The notes: generated by a model not told the origin, from the sequence alone. A DNA stretch of 64,000 nucleotides from Rallus limicola (GCA_022605955.1 JAKCOZ010000002.1:69420783-69484782), one strand, 5' to 3'. Shown: positions 1 to 12,307, counted from the stretch's first letter. Numbers and translations: made by a program.

Positions 1-230
1 CTATATAATTCTGTAGCAAAGCTTTTTTTTTTTTTTGGTGATCAGGTTATATTTTGTGAACTGACAGCTGAGTACTAAGGAGACCAATCAGGCATGTTAA
101 CAGCTGTGTGCAGCAGCAGAAAATTAGAAGAAAATAATTTGAAAGGTAGAGGTTTCGAAAGAGCCTAGCCTTAAGCTAGTCAAGTCGAACACACTGCAGA
201 GAAAATAAATTCAAGATTGAATTCACTTAC

Positions 231-353
231 TCATGCTGACTTGAGAAGGTCCTGTGGGTTTCAAAAGCTGCAGGTTTGACAGGTTCAACCACTTCTTTTT
301 TTCCAGAATACAATTCCCATACTATGTGCGTGCACCCTAATTTGTCTGCTAAC
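231..353 (-). CDS. Candidate coding exon, left-most (unknown gene)
   Basis: The downstream end has a strong donor (GTAAGTG, complement of 224-230). The frame is open for 40 codons and includes VEPVKPAAFETHRTFSSQH. It ends two bases into a codon, as does the preceding exon. The upstream boundary is uncertain: the phase-compatible AG at 354-355 lacks a pyrimidine tract, and the better-looking acceptor near 394 would bring in a stop and leave an intron of only about 50 bases. A second frame (LNLSNLQLLKPTGPSQVSM) is also open over part of the exon. Confidence 0.38.
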
Positions 354-444
354 CTCTGACTTTTATCTTAGATTTGGAAGTGAGGAGTTAACCTGCAATC
401 AATAAACATTGATGCATTAAATCTTACATTTAGAATACACTTAC

Positions 445-528
445 ATGTTTTCTAATATCTCTTCTTTCAAGATCTCAGCTTCTTGAAGAATAAGTTGTTT
501 CATCTGTTCTCTTTGCAAAGTTCTTGAT
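445..528 (-). CDS. Candidate coding exon, coiled-coil-like segment
   Basis: An 84-base exon bounded by a good acceptor (pyrimidine-rich, ending ccacag) and a consensus donor (GTAAGTG, complement of 438-444). Only one frame is open; the other two meet stops. It encodes 27 whole residues, beginning SRTLQREQMKQLILQEAE and ending KEEILEN, with the Glu/Lys/Leu/Gln pattern of a helical coiled coil. Its length is divisible by three. The upstream exon at 660-692 ends in the matching phase. Confidence 0.6.
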
Positions 529-659
529 CTGTGGAGAAGTGTAGCAGACAAACATAAGCACACAGATGAATGATAAATTGTAATTTAAAAATGAATGGCA
601 AACATCACTAACCGGAAAATCTAAAAGATAAAAACATTCTGGGGGTCCTTCTGACTTAC

Positions 660-692
660 TTGCCAATAGCAGTGAAAACAAAGAAACCTAGG
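660..692 (-). CDS. Candidate short coding exon
   Basis: Donor GTAAGTC (complement of 653-659) is strong. With the acceptor ending ttccag the exon is 33 bases and reads LGFFVFTAIG, entering after two carried bases and leaving two, which joins to the exon at 445-528 without a stop. An alternative acceptor (ending ccaag) gives a 41-base exon ending at 700 in the same frame. The short length makes chance a real possibility. Confidence 0.33.
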
Positions 693-1549
693 CTGGAAGT
701 CTTGGACAGGAAACACAATTAGCTCTGATTATCTGGGAATCCAGTTGGGGAAGAACTCATATTCCTCTGACTGTTAGAGGATAGTTGAGTGGATTCAAGC
801 TAGCAGAATGCTTACTTTTCAAAAGAGCTTCAGCAAGGAACTCTAGATTTTTGTAGTTTAATTCTATGGCAATTAGTAAATTGCTGTTTCTCAGGTATTT
901 TCTCAACCCTTTTCCCTATGCTGTACATCATAGTTTAAATTGCAGACCCCTGTGAGTACAATTTTGCAATATACAACATGGATCAGGATTAAGTAATAAA
1001 GAATATGAGAGTGAATTGTAATGTGTACCCTACCACAGATGTATCTGCATGTACTTGTACATTTGAAAAATACTTCTTCTTTATGGAAAAGCCTTGCACA
1101 GGTTTGTTTTTTTTTCTCAAAATACCTGCTAACAGGGAGTGATAGACAACACTAGTACTACAGCCATAGTAAGTGCCGTAGGTGGTCAGATTAGGAGCCC
1201 TACAGTGTAATAACTCTAATTCAGAGAGGAAAATGTGTTAAATGTTGTAACTTATAAAGATAAGAAATGAACCTTGACAGAATAAAAAATAGAAAGGAAA
1301 AAGGTCACATTTCAGATGAAAGAGCAGAAAAGTCAGAGGCATGCTGTCCTAGTTAACAGCAGACTTTTACTAACCAGGAAGAAAATGAAAGATTATGCTA
1401 TTGTGAGGTATTAGGTGAGAAAAAAAATGCAAAATAACTTTCTAATTATGATAAAGATGTTCCAGGATAGAAAACTAATGCTAAAACCAACCAGAAACTC
1501 TTAATGCCTTAGCTATTGTGAAAAGAAATAAGTAATAAGAATAAATAAC

Positions 1550-1602
1550 AGTATGGTTTGGGTTCAAAGGGACCTTAAAATATCATCTAGCCCAACCCCA
1601 AA
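1550..1602 (-). mobile_element. CR1 LINE 3'-end fragment
   Basis: The text 'tatggtttgggttcaaaggg' followed by 'accttaaaatatcatctag' is the reverse complement of the avian CR1 3' terminus. Only about 50 bases remain and no body follows. A badly decayed, 5'-truncated copy. Confidence 0.6.
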
Positions 1603-4600
1603 TGAGGAAGCTGCATTTCTAAAACATAGAAGCATATATAGATGGAAAGAAGAGAGGGTTCACCACAGAACTTCAGAGTCACATTCAGAGAGGAAAAAAA
1701 ATGCATTTCCACACCAGCAAGAAAAGATTATGACATCACACAAAGGTGGTAAATATTTAGAATATTTTTTTCCTGATGCAATCTATATACAGAACATGAC
1801 TGGAAGGTTCATAGTCAGTGAAATTATTTTATAAGGCAGGAATTTCAAAGTAATTCATATCATCAACCCTGAACCCAGTTATTTACCATGCAGCATAAAA
1901 AAAATAAACAAACTAGCTTCTGCATGGCATGTCTTCAGATTGCTCAAATGCAAGAATAAGCAAGAATAAGAGAAGCGTTCTCTCCACAGCTGTTTAAGGA
2001 TGAGCACTTTGAAGGGGTATTGCTTTCAGTAACATCTGTTAGTTTATTTCTGTCTCAGCTGATTCATCCAGCCCCCTGGTACTAATGCTACTCTTGAGCT
2101 AGACATACGGGATAGCACTGAACTAAACCTGTGGTGATGGAGGTTATGTCAAACAGCTGCCACAGGTTCACAGCTTGTGTAGATCCAAGAGAAGGGGAGC
2201 TGCAGAGAAAGGCAGCATGCGGCAATACGCAATCAGAAGTGACAAATAAATAAAGTTGCTATATCCCACCAGCTCTGTCTAGAGAGCTGTGAGGAGATCC
2301 TGGATAGGAAAGAGTCCTTATGCCTCGAATGGTAGAAAAATTAACGGGCACTGCTTGAGGCTGTTTGAATATAAACTCACATTTAGTGGCATGAGACATT
2401 GGAAGAGAAATCTATTTGATACAATTTGAAATGGTGGGGTGGTGGTGATAGCAGAGCAAGGGGAAATCAGAACTTCAAAATTGTAAATGACCTAAACTGA
2501 CAATGTTTTTAGCCTCAGTAGAGTGGAAAACTTTATATATAAAGGATATTGAAGTTCATATTTTATTAGAAGCCTTGTTTATTAAGGTTACATGCCCTGT
2601 ATTTAAATTGAAAATAGTTTTGAAGACATTTATTTTAGCCTAGAAAATGCTGGCATGTCTTACTTAAGCATGTTTGAACAACAATTAAGGCAGAGAAATA
2701 TGCCAGAACTTTCACTTTTCTGGAAAACTGCCTATTATGATAATGTGATGCTATTTTCATGTTTGAATGAAGACTATCAAATCAATTCTAATGTCAAACA
2801 ACAGGCTTAATATGAGACAAATCATCTGATCCTGAAATATTTTTTGAATTATAGAGGGAGAAATTAAATGGAACAAAATAAGTTTCATTGCTTTCTAAAG
2901 AAATTATGGGACAAAAACCAAGTGTGGCTTCCAGGTAGTTTGGGTGTTTCTGCTCTACGGGAATGAGGGAAATTAATCACATTCAAAATTAAGAAAGAAA
3001 AATTTTAGCAAAGGCTACCTATAGCAAACTGACTACCAAAGAAAGCTGTAGAGCTGGATTAGTTATGTGTAAAACCTTTGTATGTCTTGTAAGGTTATAG
3101 GACATCAGAGGGAAAGTAGAACAAAAAAAAAAAGAAAAAGGTTAAGCGTAAGGAGATATGCTGAGTTTCAGTATTGAACATACTGTGGAATTTTGGAGGC
3201 AAAAGAGATAATTTTGTTATGTGCTTTGGGAAAATAACCTGAATGGGCAAACTATGGTTGCCACAGCAACCATTGGTATGCAAGGGATCCCACAGAAAAC
3301 ATTTATTGAAAAAGTCTAATGAATTTGGACTTGATTACAAGGGATGGTGCAGGCTTACTTCTCCAGGGGAAGAATTAAATTTGAGGTTTGTTATTGGTGC
3401 AAAATAATTGAGGCTAAAATAAAGGTATCTTTTATGTCCTTTTCACATTTTACTATCTTTTTGTCAGGCTTTGGCATGTGCATAGCAACAGGAACTTTTG
3501 CAAAGTTTTCTACATAGCAAAATTTGTGTGGGAAAAAAAAAATATCTAGCTGGTGAAGGATAACAGCGCAAGAAGAACATCTTTTTAAAAAATGAAAGCA
3601 CTAAAGATGGACAGAAAGGTCCTGTAATAAAAATGAATGGGGTTTTAATACCTGCTAATGAAGAGTTCCTGACTGTAGATTACCATTCCCTGAAGATCAT
3701 GAAAGCTCTGTCAGCGGTGACACCAGTCAAAGAAGCAGGTGGCATGGCCTGGAAAAATCCCATTTCCTTTTGAGCAGACTTCAAATTATCTTATTTCTAT
3801 ATTTTAAGACAGAAAATTTGACACCTGTGTATGATGGTGAGCACATTACCTTTTCTCTCCTAATGCGACATGCAGTAAGATCTCCCTCCCAGGGCGCAGA
3901 AAAATTAATCTGCACTATGTTTTATAGCTAAACAGAAAGCTTCTTGTGCCAGAAATGACAGCCTGTGAGGAACAACCAGTCAGTACATTCTGCCAGTACA
4001 TAGGGTACTCTAGTTTTTAATTGATAAAACAGAGTATGTGAGGAAAAAGGATAACACTATGAATGGACATGAGAGACCAATATCTATTTTGTTAGTTATG
4101 GGCTAGAATTTAACTCCTGAAAAAAGAAAGTTACTGTCACATGAGCTGGAATGCATTCTGGTGCCTGAGGATGGGACTTAACTCTGTTTGTCAGATCATG
4201 CAAACATTAGAACTCAGACTGTTGGAGGAACAGGAGAGAATAAACATGTTCTTCCTGAGATGTTGTCTAGACTGGAACAGTACCAAGGTGCTCTTCTGTG
4301 TCCTCTGCACTAACATTGGGATAGAGGTTCTTATTCCAGCTATTATCTACTCACATCCTCAATCAGCATTAGGTGCTTTGACAAGCATGGTTAGTTTACC
4401 AACATTCAGACACACACTAGCTCATATGTCTGTGCTGTAATCTAAAGGACTATGTCATTTCTTTGTCATGCCTAAATTCCACCACTTGCTCTAACGCATT
4501 CAGTTTTTAAACAAATTCATCCTGCTTATAAAGCAGCTACAAGATCTGGATGTTTAAACGTTTTATATGGTAAGTTTCACAAGAAGATGATGTACTCCAG

Positions 4601-5441
4601 AAACTGCAGTACTGCAACTCACTGTCAAATGAATTCAGATATTTAGAGTGCATGTTGGAGCAAGGATGGTTGTTCATCTTCCTGACTTTACAGCTGAGGC
4701 ATGGATAAAAGAAGTAAAAGCAGGAATTTCAGTGCTAGAAAGAAGATGCAAACTGTTAGCAGATTTCAAGTGAAGCACAGTAGATCTAAGTGTGCCATCC
4801 CTGAGAGTTAATTGCCTTGGTGATGTGGCTGGGAGTACTCCACCTGTTCAGCTTGCCTAATGGCAGCATGGTCCCCATCAGACAGCAGGAAAGGGAAACA
4901 AGTTCATGAGAACTCCCCCCCAGAGAAAGCTCAAAGGATTAGTTTGATGGGAAGCTCAGTCAAGGTACTGGCTATGTAGTGGAAGGCTATAAACCAATAC
5001 AGAAGCTCATTTGGTCTTGTATGAGAGAACTGTTAAGTAAACAGAACACTTTTATCACTATGAAACCAGTGAAGTTGCATTCTCCCAGTTCAGTCCTCTC
5101 CTTAATGTCTATCATTCACTACATCCCCTACTTAAGCTGTAACGGTTTCTTTTAAAATAAGCAGTTCTAGAAAAAGAGAATTCTGATTGTTCTAAATAAC
5201 ATTGGCACTGGCATTAAAACAGCATGGCATGTGTTTCCACTTGTAATTTATATTAATAGCACCTGAGTATTAAATATTGTGGCAGAAACAATCAGCTATT
5301 TCATGCAAATCAGGTGTACTTCTTACACTCCTCGTGAGATAGATGCCAGCCTGACTCCTTCATTAGGAAAGAAGTGCTTAGACTTTGCTCACTGTATAAT
5401 CATGTGTTAAAATTCAACCACAAATAAGGCTTCCCAGCTAG

Positions 5442-5487
5442 AAAAAAAAAAAAAAAGAGGAAAAAAAAAAAGAGGAAAAAAAAAAAA
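5442..5487. repeat. A-rich simple repeat (A-n with GAGG interruptions)
   Basis: Three runs of 11 to 15 A separated by two 'gagg' units, so the A-run plus GAGG unit is itself repeated. Low-complexity slippage product. Confidence 0.9.
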
Positions 5488-5824
5488 GTCTTTTGAAGCA
5501 AAGGAAGTTCTGACAAGAAGCGTGCAGCTAAAAAGCTCGAACAGGCCTATTATTTTCCAGGACAAACCGCACTATAGTAATAATTTAAAGCAAAACCCCA
5601 TGGTAAGATCCTGTGAAACTATACTATGTGTGCCCTTTTTTCTGAAGTAGAAAAGGGGTTGAGAGGGAAACAAAGCTGAACAAACAGACATTATCAGAAT
5701 GCCACCACTAATGGAAAATAATATAAGCACATTTTTCTTTTTTTTTTTTTTGCAGGTTTCCCAAATTAAGGAATTTCTTGATTAAAACAGGACTAGTGCC
5801 ACAGCCAGTAATTTGGCTGCTTAG

Positions 5825-6495
5825 ACCATGGGATTTGCTTTGCAAAAACTGGTATACTGGGGGTTGATGAGGTTCATCTGTCAAAGAAGGGGAAGAGCAT
5901 CTTTGCTCACAGGGTTGCCAAGCTGGTGAAGAGGGCTTTAAACTAAAGTTTCCATGGAAGGGGAACCTCAATCTATCCCTCTCTGTTCTCATGGGACCCC
6001 ACTTGGAGTACTACATCCAGTACATGAAGGACATGGATCTGTTAAAGTTAGTCCAGAGGTGGGCCATGAGGATGATCAGACGTCTGGAGTACCTCTTCTA
6101 TGAAGATCAGATGAGAGAGTTGAGCTTGTTCAGCCTGGAGAAGGAGAACCTTATAGCAGCCTTCCAGTACTCAATGGGTCCTACAAGAAAGCAGAGGGGT
6201 GAATTTTTACAAGGGTGTAGTGATAGGACAAGGGGGTAATGGCTTTAAGCTGAAGGAAGATAGATTTAGATCTATCTTTAGATGAAGAAATTCTCTGCAG
6301 AGGTGGTGAGGCACTGGAACAGGTTACCCAGAGAGGTTTTGAATGCCTCCTCCCTGGAAGTATGTTTAGGTCTGGTTAGACAGGGCTTTGGGCAACCTAG
6401 TCTAGTGGAAGATGTTTCTACCCATGACAGGGTGATTGGAACTGTATGAGCTTATAGGTCTCTTCCAACCCAAACCATACTATGATTTTAAAATT
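5825..6495 (+). mobile_element. CR1 LINE, internally deleted
   Basis: From about 5990 the sequence is typical CR1 3' region (reads 'ggagtactacatccagtaca', then 'cagcctggagaaggagaac', ending 'ggtctcttccaacccaaacc' plus 'atactatgatt'). The block before it ('ggtgaagagggctttaaact' near 5924) resembles a more 5' part of CR1, so a large internal segment seems to be missing at about 5985-5990. The boundary is placed by eye and the 5' block is less certain than the 3' block. Confidence 0.75.
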
Positions 6496-6956
6496 ACAGA
6501 ATTTTGATTAGTCAGGAATCTCAAACTTCCTTTAGCTGCCACACTATAACATTAGAAGACAGGAAAGTAAAAATGTTTATGTTAGACTTCTGGTTTAACT
6601 GGATTTTTTGCATTTTATTAGCATAATCCCTAAAGATATTAGAACTGGGGCAGAAGAAAATGTAACAATTTAGAAATCTATCAGATATGCTACTGTAAGT
6701 AATGTGTATTTAAAGTCACTGACCCATGAGCAGTGTCTTGCTCTATGGAAGTAATAATTTTAAATCATAAATTTGAAAATGTTATCAAGCTATCACATTT
6801 ATATCTATTTTCATATTATAATTTTAGTCACAGAAATTATCATCTGATGATTGATCCTCACATATGCAGCAGCAAATCAAAGTGCACACTGAGAAATTTA
6901 CAGCACATTATCTGAAAAAGGAGAAATATCTGAGAACAAACTGAAGGAAAGCTTAC

Positions 6957-6980
6957 ATACATAGGGATCCAAGTGAGGAT
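6957..6980 (-). CDS. Possible 24-base micro-exon
   Basis: The acceptor is very good (pyrimidine-rich, ending ccttctgcag) and the donor is GTAAGC. Read after two carried bases it gives SSLGSLC and leaves two bases, matching both the exon at 8011-8139 before it and that at 660-692 after it. Exons this small are rare and splice-like pairs occur by chance, so this is weak. Confidence 0.2.
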
Positions 6981-7367
6981 CTGCAGAAGGTAACAGGATG
7001 AAGAAAAAAAAAATTACATGGATGCTTTCAGCAGTATACACTGTTTGTCACCTATTGTTACAGGAAAAATGATATTGACTTGGAAAATATTTACTCTGCC
7101 AATTAAAAAGAAAAAAAACACCTTAGTCACTGATTCAGGTATTGGCAAAAACAGAACATAAATAATTAAACAAACTTAAATAGGCCTTTCCACAAAGACC
7201 AAATAAAAAAGTGGCTTGGTCAACACCACCACAAATAGTTTAAATAATTAATAGACAGATAGGCCCTCTTATCTCTCTGATCCTAAAAATATTCCTTTAA
7301 TGCAGGGAAAGACAAGTTACTGGATTTGAACTGAACCAAAGCAGTAACCTAAACTTCAGGAGGACTG

Positions 7368-7398
<31 letters not shown>
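7368..7398. repeat. Poly-A tract of 31 A
   Basis: An uninterrupted run of 31 A. No retroposon body was recognised immediately upstream, so it may be a simple slippage tract rather than the tail of an insertion. Confidence 0.9.
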
Positions 7399-7400
<2 letters not shown>

Positions 7401-8010
7401 CAGACAACCAAATTTTGCACTCTTATCACAACTTACCAAAATTGAAAAAACAAAACAAACAAACAAAAAATGTATAGCTTAACCTGAGAATGAGCCAGTA
7501 GACTTTGTCAGAATGCTCATCAGTCTCCTCTGCCCTTGAACACTGGATTCATTCACAGGCAAGAGACACAAAACAAAACATTACTCCTTTTGAATATATT
7601 GTCCTTCTAAAATAAGACAACATGATCTCTTAACAGAAGGAAAATTTTAATATCCCTTTGAAGTGACATTTTTACAAAACGCAATCTATTAGTTGTTCTT
7701 TGTTCAAATTTCTGAATCTTCACAATACCTCTTAATTAAAGACATGATGCTGTTGGCCTCCTGGAGGCTTTTAACAGGTACGTATCCCAAATTAATTTTG
7801 AATTAGGCCAGAACACAAAAATCTCTCACACAATTTTCAGGCTTGTCCCCACTGTGCAGTTTAGATCTCTGTAGGATTTGTAAAATCCTCTCCCCTACTG
7901 TCAATAGAAGTTTCCTCTGACATAGGAAGCAGAGCAAAGCTGCTCCCACCATGAACAGAGTAGAATAAGGATTAGTTGAGATAAATGGAATGATAAAGCT
8001 ATTATCCTAC

Positions 8011-8139
8011 GATGTATACAGCATATTTTGAGAACCACACAACTCATTAATCCAATCAATCCTGAATAGTGTGGATACAAGGATGCCAGTATATATATTT
8101 GGACTTTCAAAGCAGATTTCACAAAGTTGAATATCAATA
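8011..8139 (-). CDS. Candidate coding exon
   Basis: The pyrimidine-rich acceptor (tttttctcccag, with a second AG four bases on) opens a 42-codon frame: IDIQLCEICFESPNIYTG through DWINELCGSQNMLYT. The second AG is needed to match the phase of the exon at 312-438 of the 8-kb block (8312-8438). With the first AG another frame (QVLIFNFVKSALKVQ...) is also open, so the true frame is not settled. The donor (ATC|GTAGGA) is moderate. Confidence 0.48.
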
Positions 8140-8311
8140 CTTGCTGGGAGAAAAATTACTTTCTGTTCACAGCCATATCAGGACTATGGTAGAATGGCTA
8201 AATTTCTAGTCCCCAAAAGCTAGTCTAGCATAAGTAACGAATTGACTGAGTCAGTCACAGCTACAGATCACGTATGGAGTGACTTTAAAAAAAAAACTTA
8301 ATGTAAGTCAC

Positions 8312-8438
8312 CTCTCTATATAATTATGAAGATGGAGGCTCCACTGGATCATTGGATAATAAATAAATAATAAAATTTGAACAAACAAAGCTAGGTTTTT
8401 CGATGTATGCTGAATAAGCCTGAAGGAATCAAAATGAT
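8312..8438 (-). CDS. Candidate coding exon, hydrophobic helical segment
   Basis: A strong acceptor (a run of about twelve T, then ccag) and donor GAG|GTGACT. Only one frame is open: 41 whole codons beginning HFDSFRLIQHTSKNLALF and including VQILLFIYYPMIQWSLH. The middle is very hydrophobic and could be a buried helix; it is not obviously a membrane span. It enters with two bases and leaves two. The join from the exon at 10039-10071 makes a Tyr codon and stays open. Confidence 0.58.
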
Positions 8439-9013
8439 CTGGAAAAAAAAAAAAGAGGGTACTCATCAATAATACAGCTAAGCCTTTCAATTGTTTGTAC
8501 CTGCAGATTAATATAAAAAAGATGCTTAATACTAGAACTATGATACAGTATGCTATTTCTAAAATTCCCTTTTCTGAAACATATATCACACAAAATATAA
8601 ATAAAACTCAATGATTAAGGTTTGTCTTAAAATGCAGTCAACTCTTTCCACTGTTTGTTCATAAATTATTCATAATCTCTATGAAATTGAAAATCTCCAT
8701 GGTGCCCTCTGTGAAGTCTCAATAATTCTGCTTGAAAAAACAGAAAAGATATTTTCTACATTTTTTTGAGTGTCATGCAAAATCACTTATTCCCTTAGAT
8801 CATAAAAATCTTTGCTACATGCCAATAAAACAAGGTGTTGAATACCAAGAGCAAGGAGACTTTAAAGTACCCATACAGATCATTTCCCACCGCTACACTG
8901 AGGTGGATTCATATGTAATGGTGGTTTGGGGTGGAGTGCAGAGTAAGAAAAGAATGATGTATAAGCTAATTCTTAAAAATTTGTATGTTAGCTCATCTAA
9001 CAGCATAAAGGGC

Positions 9014-9420
9014 TAATTCATAGAATCTTCAAGGTTGGAAAAGATACCTAAGATCATCAAGTCCAGCCATCCATGCAATGCCACAATTTCAACTAAACCA
9101 TGTCCTGGAGTGCCACATCTACATAGTTTTTGTACACCTCCAGGGCTGGTGACTCCACCACCTCTCTGGGCAGCCTGTTCCAATGCCTGACCACTCTTTC
9201 AGTGAATAAATTTTTCCTAAATATCCAATCTAAACCTCCCCTGACATTAACTCTAGGCTTGTTGTATTGCTAGTTACTTGGGAGAAGAGAACAATACCTA
9301 CCTCACTATAGCCTCCTTTCAGGTAGCTGTAGAGAGTGATAAGGTCCTCCCTCAGCCTCCATTTCTCCAGGCTAAACATCCCCAGTTCTTTCAGCCACTC
9401 CTCAGAAGACTTGTGCAATT
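9014..9420 (-). mobile_element. CR1 LINE, 5'-truncated
   Basis: It starts with 'tcatagaatcttcaaggttg', the reverse complement of the CR1 3' end, and continues through 'gggcagcctgttccaatgcc' and 'ctccaggctaaacatcccca', both standard CR1. About 400 bases of the 3' end are kept. The small open frame on the minus strand here is a remnant, not a gene. Confidence 0.88.
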
Positions 9421-10038
9421 ATTTGGACACATATACAGCCTTTAGGAAATTTCCCATCCCTCTCCTTATAATGTTGTAAGTAGGTAAGGACCAGCTGGAC
9501 TAATGATGTGGAGAGAGTATAATACATTTTGAAAGAAGGAACACTGTAAAAATAATTCATTACTGTTTTTGTGCATGTTTTGTTCCAGTGAATTTTTCCA
9601 GCTATGTTTAAATTACAAACTACTCATAAATAGCACAACAGTGGGTGACTTTACAGTGCAACATGTTCTCTAGCTGCAACATTCAAGCTCTTATATCATT
9701 TGACCTGCTGCTGTGACTAACATGCTCTTTAAATAGACTAAAGAAATACAATTTCAGGAGCTTTGCCTTGGTTTTATTGGGGGTTTTTTGAAAGTTCATC
9801 ATTATGTAGAATAAGAAAGGTGGAAAAGTTGGATATTTCTAGCTGATATTATTGCCCTTGTGCTCCACAGAAAAAGAAAGAATTTCTATGATGTGAAATA
9901 ACAGAAAAGAAGTAGACAAAATTTTTTTGCAGGGAGTTTTAATGTGTTATACTGTCAAAGGCTAAGCCCTTTGGGCACTACACAAAACTGATTTTCAGTC
10001 TGCTTTAGTGACTATAGCGTAGTTTCTTTTCTACTTAC

Positions 10039-10071
10039 ATAGCCGTAAAAAACACACCTTGTTTGAACATC
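10039..10071 (-). CDS. Candidate short coding exon
   Basis: The acceptor (ending gtgctacag) and donor (GTAAGTAG) are both good. All three frames are open in 33 bases. The phase set by its neighbours reads CSNKVCFLRL and joins the exon at 10298-10418 through an Arg codon and the exon at 8312-8438 through a Tyr codon. Support comes mainly from those two compatible joins. Confidence 0.4.
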
Positions 10072-10297
10072 CTGTAGCACATTGGAAGGTCAGAGCATCT
10101 GTTTTATTTGTATCGCAATACTTCAGCATTAACAGCAGGCAAACTCAGACCAACAACAGTAGAAAGGGTCAAAAACTCAAAGAAAATTGGTTGCAGCCTG
10201 CTCCACAGAGTAAATTTATCCTCCCCAGAATATTTCTTTTAAAAGAAATCTGCCATATACAAACAATTGCATGTACTGCAATTACTTTGTCTTCTAC

Positions 10298-10418
10298 TTT
10301 GTCTGCCTAACTTCTTTTTAAGCAGTTCCAGTATTAGGTTGACAATATACCCACTCAATCTATTTTCAGACTGAGCAACCTTTCTAGATAAATTTTCATA
10401 ATGTCTAACCCATCCTTG
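10298..10418 (-). CDS. Candidate coding exon, charged helical segment
   Basis: Forty codons open in a single frame: QGWVRHYENLSRKVAQSENR, then LSGYIVNLILELLKKKLGRQ. The acceptor is ...atatatcag with its pyrimidine tract about 14 bases upstream. Two donors in the same phase are possible (AAA|GTAGAA at 298 or AAA|GTAATT at 286). Without splicing the frame runs on to a stop at about 10.24 kb, so a terminal-exon reading is not excluded. The amphipathic pattern suggests a long helix. Confidence 0.5.
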
Positions 10419-11793
10419 CTGATATATTTCCACAAAGAGTACAGAGAATATTAATTTTCTTCTTTTAGAGCTTTTCATGTAGACCATTATCTGTTCTCCC
10501 TTCATTCTCAGACAGAGGCTTCTGGACTGAACAACCTTGTTTTTTTAGGTCTTTTCTTACAAGTGATGTTTTCTAGAAATCTAATTGTCATAGTCCTATC
10601 TGCGTTGCACTCCCCACTCTTGAATTAAGCTCATATTTTTTAGAACTTAAAACTATTTTCAGTTCTAGTTCTGCCTCCTCTGTGCTCTTAGCCTTTTCCT
10701 ACTTGAAGTCTTGTAAGGTCTTCTTGCATCAAATATTGAATAATGATACTGGAGCTTTTTCTTTTGTGCCCTTCATCCATCAGAACCCCAGTACTTCACT
10801 GGCCCTTGACTTAGCACAAATTTGCAGTGGGGGAATGAGGCAGAAGAAATGTTACAAAGCACAATGCTACAGGGCAGGACTTGATCAACACTACACTCAG
10901 GAAGAAATACAGAGCAGTTTGAGAAATCTGCAAAGCAGAGTGCACTGCCCAGCACCTGGCAGACGAGTTAAATCTCCTCAGTGTTAACACAAACTGATGC
11001 CTACATTTGTTGTATTGCATTAACACCACTTCTAGCTTATAGCATCACTAAAGAAAGGGACAGGCAGCTTCTTTCTTTGTTTCAGTGTTGTAGTAATGTA
11101 TTATTAAGTGGGACTTCAGATGACACTAGAAACTATGAAATATTTAGAAATATTAATAGGGGCTTAGAAAACATGGAAAAGATTATATGGGACAACTTAC
11201 ACCCTTGTCTGCTATTTAACATGCTAAAATTACATTATTTATCACAAACCCTGTTTTCTTTTGTGGAGAAGCACTTAATTATATGGCAAATGAAGAATTA
11301 CTTGGCAATTTATAGGAGCAGGGAGTTACTTGGATAAGACAGGGGTCTGGCCCCTTTTGCCACCCACCCTCCTATTCCCAGCACTGACTATTCAAATTTT
11401 ATGAAATTTCTTCCTCCCCTTTTTTTAATTATTAGAACTCCTGAAACCCATCCCAACATGCAGCAGATTCATAATTTAAAAAAACCCAAAACAACCAGCA
11501 ACAAAAAATGTATTTGGTTCCTGGCTAGACATTTCCCTCAGCGAGATCTGCTTTTTTCTCCACACAAGCTGTTCTGTCAGACAATTCCCTGGTATAAAAG
11601 GCTTCATCTGTGACCTGCTGCTTTGTAATAGAATTTACTACAATTTTTTCAACAAAAAAATAAAGTCTTCCAGAAACATTCCTGAAATGAAGACAAGCAT
11701 GTCTTTTCCTTTACAGTTGTGATGAGAACTGCAAATTCATATTTGTGGTTTGGGCACGATTTTCCTGATGTAGGTGGACCAAAATTTACTTAC

Positions 11794-11849
11794 TTAAAGT
11801 GTTGCAGTTGCCATTTACTAAAGGTGCTCAAGTGTGTCATCACAATGCA
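11794..11849 (-). CDS. Possible coding exon, not placed in the chain
   Basis: Acceptor (acccttttctag) and donor (GTAAGT) are good and one frame is open: CIVMTHLSTFSKWQLQHF. Its end phase does not fit the next exon at 10298-10418, so it is either chance, an alternative exon, or needs a further exon between. Confidence 0.22.
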
Positions 11850-12307
11850 CTAGAAAAGGGTGAATGGCTCCCATGTGCAGGTGCTTCTCATCCAGTGGTA
11901 GAAATTATCAGTAAGAGCAAGGAAGTTCAGAGACACTGGTATCTGCCAGCCAGAGCACTGACCATCCAGGGAGGGGGAAGTAAAACCTGGAATCAAAATA
12001 GAAGTAGCTATTTGAGAATTAGAACATTTAGGATGATTACAACCCCAAACAAATTGTGTTGTTTTGCTTGTTTCTTTTATTAGAGACAATCTGGTATAAT
12101 GAAATTCTCCAGTCAAGGAAAATCTTCAACTGAACACCCTGTACCTTTACCTTTTTCAGTGCTTCTATTTTTTTACACGCACCTTCTGTAGTCTTAACAA
12201 TAGAGCATCCAAGACCTATAAAGAACTTCTAAATCAAGCTATTATCCAGAGCTTTGAGATGAGAAATCCTCTAAATGCAACTCCATCAGTAGAGGTACAG
12301 TATCTGC

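Larger units (their letters stand above)
701..5820. other. No gene recognised: intron or intergenic sequence
   Basis: AT-rich sequence without a convincing exon on either strand. It holds a CR1 tail fragment near 1.55 kb and A-rich simple sequence at 5442-5487. Open frames here are short and lack splice or promoter support. Confidence 0.5.

Noticed and set aside
5740..5870. Strong plus-strand splice acceptor (T-rich, ending ttgcag) with an open frame after it
   Set aside because: No matching donor, the frame ends in a stop, and it runs into the CR1 copy.
7368..7398. Poly-A tract as a possible tail of a processed pseudogene
   Set aside because: The upstream sequence shows no recognisable retrocopy and no flanking target duplication was found.
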